Below are positions 4,496-5,232 of a DNA stretch of 5,232 nt, piece after piece; the stretch's first letter is position 1; each line of letters opens with the position of its first letter. The notes under the pieces were generated by a model. It was not told the DNA's origin, made no database searches, and worked only from the letters and a program-made list of their open reading frames with translations. Position numbers and translations under genes: made by a program. The stretch lies in NCBI GenBank assembly GCA_016179995.1, contig JACPCC010000079.1, forward strand, positions 1 to 5,232, written 5' to 3'. The DNA is from Candidatus Woesearchaeota archaeon (GTDB lineage: Archaea; Nanobdellota; Nanobdellia; Woesearchaeales; GW2011-AR9).

Positions 4496-5232
4496 ATGCT
4501 GCAAAATATTCTGGCTTTAATCTACGATTTTGATCAAACGTTAATTCCTGGCTTTATGCAAGAGCCGTTGTTTAAAAAATATGGAGTTGATGGAGATGAA
4601 TTCTGGGCTGAATCTGCAGCTTTGAGAAGCTCTGCAGCACAAAAAGGAATTAATATGGACGGCGAGTGCGCTTATATGAATCTTATTTTACGTTATGTGA
4701 AAAATGGAAAGTTTCCTAGTTTGTCAAATCAAGAGCTGCAGGATTTAGGAAAAGAAATAGTGTTTTACACCGGATTGCCGGAATTTTTAGGAAGAATAAA
4801 AGAAAATATTGAAAAAGAGCCTCGATTTGAAAAACATCAGATTACTGTTGAACATTATGTTATCAGCACTGGTTTGAAACCTATGATTTTGGGAAGTGGT
4901 ATTGGAGATAAGTTAAATGATGTTTTTGCTTCAGAATTTATGGAAGATGACAATGGAGTTGTTTGTGAAATCGCCAGAACCGTCGGACATCTAAAGAAAA
5001 CAGAATTTATTCATCTTATTAACAAGGGTGGCAATGTAGACAAATCTGTTAAAGTTGAAGATGTTGTGCCAAACGAATATAGACGCATCCCATTCCAAAA
5101 CATGTGCTATATAGGTGATGGACAAACAGATATTTCCAGTATGGCTACTATCAATGGACGTGGTGGAACAAGTTTAGCTGCATATAATCCATCTGATAAA
5201 AAATATTTTAGAGAAGCATTTAATCTACGATT
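4496..5232 (+). CDS. HAD-superfamily hydrolase, phosphatase-like (3' end outside window)
   Basis: The frame is open from ATG 4496 to the window edge, giving 245 codons plus two bases with no stop. All four HAD motifs are present: I, YDFDQTL (nucleophile D11, acid D13); II, S124 in VISTGLKPM; III, Lys at 167-168; IV, GDGQTD (207-212). The long insert between motifs I and II (about 18-115) is a helical cap domain covering the active site. The product should be a soluble Mg-dependent phosphoaspartate-forming hydrolase, most likely a small-molecule phosphatase; the substrate cannot be read from the sequence. Gln14 replaces the usual Gly of DFDGT. The start is supported by an in-frame stop at 4469-4471 and a TATA element 27 nt upstream. 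It diverges from the AbiE operon. The missing C-terminus is probably a few dozen residues, judging by usual family length. Confidence 0.88.
   Translation, partial: MLQNILALIYDFDQTLIPGFMQEPLFKKYGVDGDEFWAESAALRSSAAQKGINMDGECAYMNLILRYVKNGKFPSLSNQELQDLGKEIVFYTGLPEFLGRIKENIEKEPRFEKHQITVEHYVISTGLKPMILGSGIGDKLNDVFASEFMEDDNGVVCEIARTVGHLKKTEFIHLINKGGNVDKSVKVEDVVPNEYRRIPFQNMCYIGDGQTDISSMATINGRGGTSLAAYNPSDKKYFREAFNLR

Overview
The window reads as an AT-rich chromosomal segment of an uncultivated-type microbe. I lean towards a small-genome archaeon (DPANN-like, for example the Woesearchaeota/Pacearchaeota group). Three start codons (rel, abiEi and the HAD gene) have no Shine-Dalgarno sequence but do have a TATA-like element about 27 nt upstream, the layout of archaeal leaderless mRNAs. 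Two other starts (thioredoxin and a gene running off the left edge) have purine-rich Shine-Dalgarno sequences and TATAAG-type elements further upstream. A candidate-phylum bacterium such as a Patescibacterium cannot be excluded, because every protein family here also occurs in bacteria.

Layout. Positions 1-10 (-) hold only the presumed start of the gene downstream of rel, with its ribosome binding site and a TATA-like box in the 68-nt gap. Positions 79-1962 (-) encode a long RelA/SpoT-type protein with an intact (p)ppGpp synthetase, TGS, CC-type zinc finger and ACT domains, but a hydrolase (HD) domain that has lost its key residues. Positions 1963-2304 are mostly non-coding and hold promoter elements, a doubtful small basic ORF and a tandem 23-bp repeat in the thioredoxin leader. 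Positions 2305-2628 (+) encode thioredoxin. Positions 2629-2782 lie between convergent genes and carry T-runs followed by two abutting strong stem-loops with complementary loops. Positions 2783-4266 (-) are an AbiE type IV toxin-antitoxin operon, antitoxin AbiEi first and toxin AbiEii second. Positions 4267-4495 are a divergent promoter region with repeated TTTAGT motifs. Positions 4496-5232 (+) encode most of a HAD-family phosphatase-like protein cut by the window end.

How the genes relate. The AbiE pair is a self-contained module, presumably autoregulated by AbiEi, inserted between housekeeping-type genes (alarmone synthesis, thiol redox, HAD hydrolase). No metabolic pathway links all the genes. 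The items most worth attention are the twin hairpins at 2672-2761, the Rel protein that appears to be synthetase-only although it keeps the synthetase motif of bifunctional enzymes, and the Asp-to-Asn change in the AbiEii nucleotidyltransferase motif.
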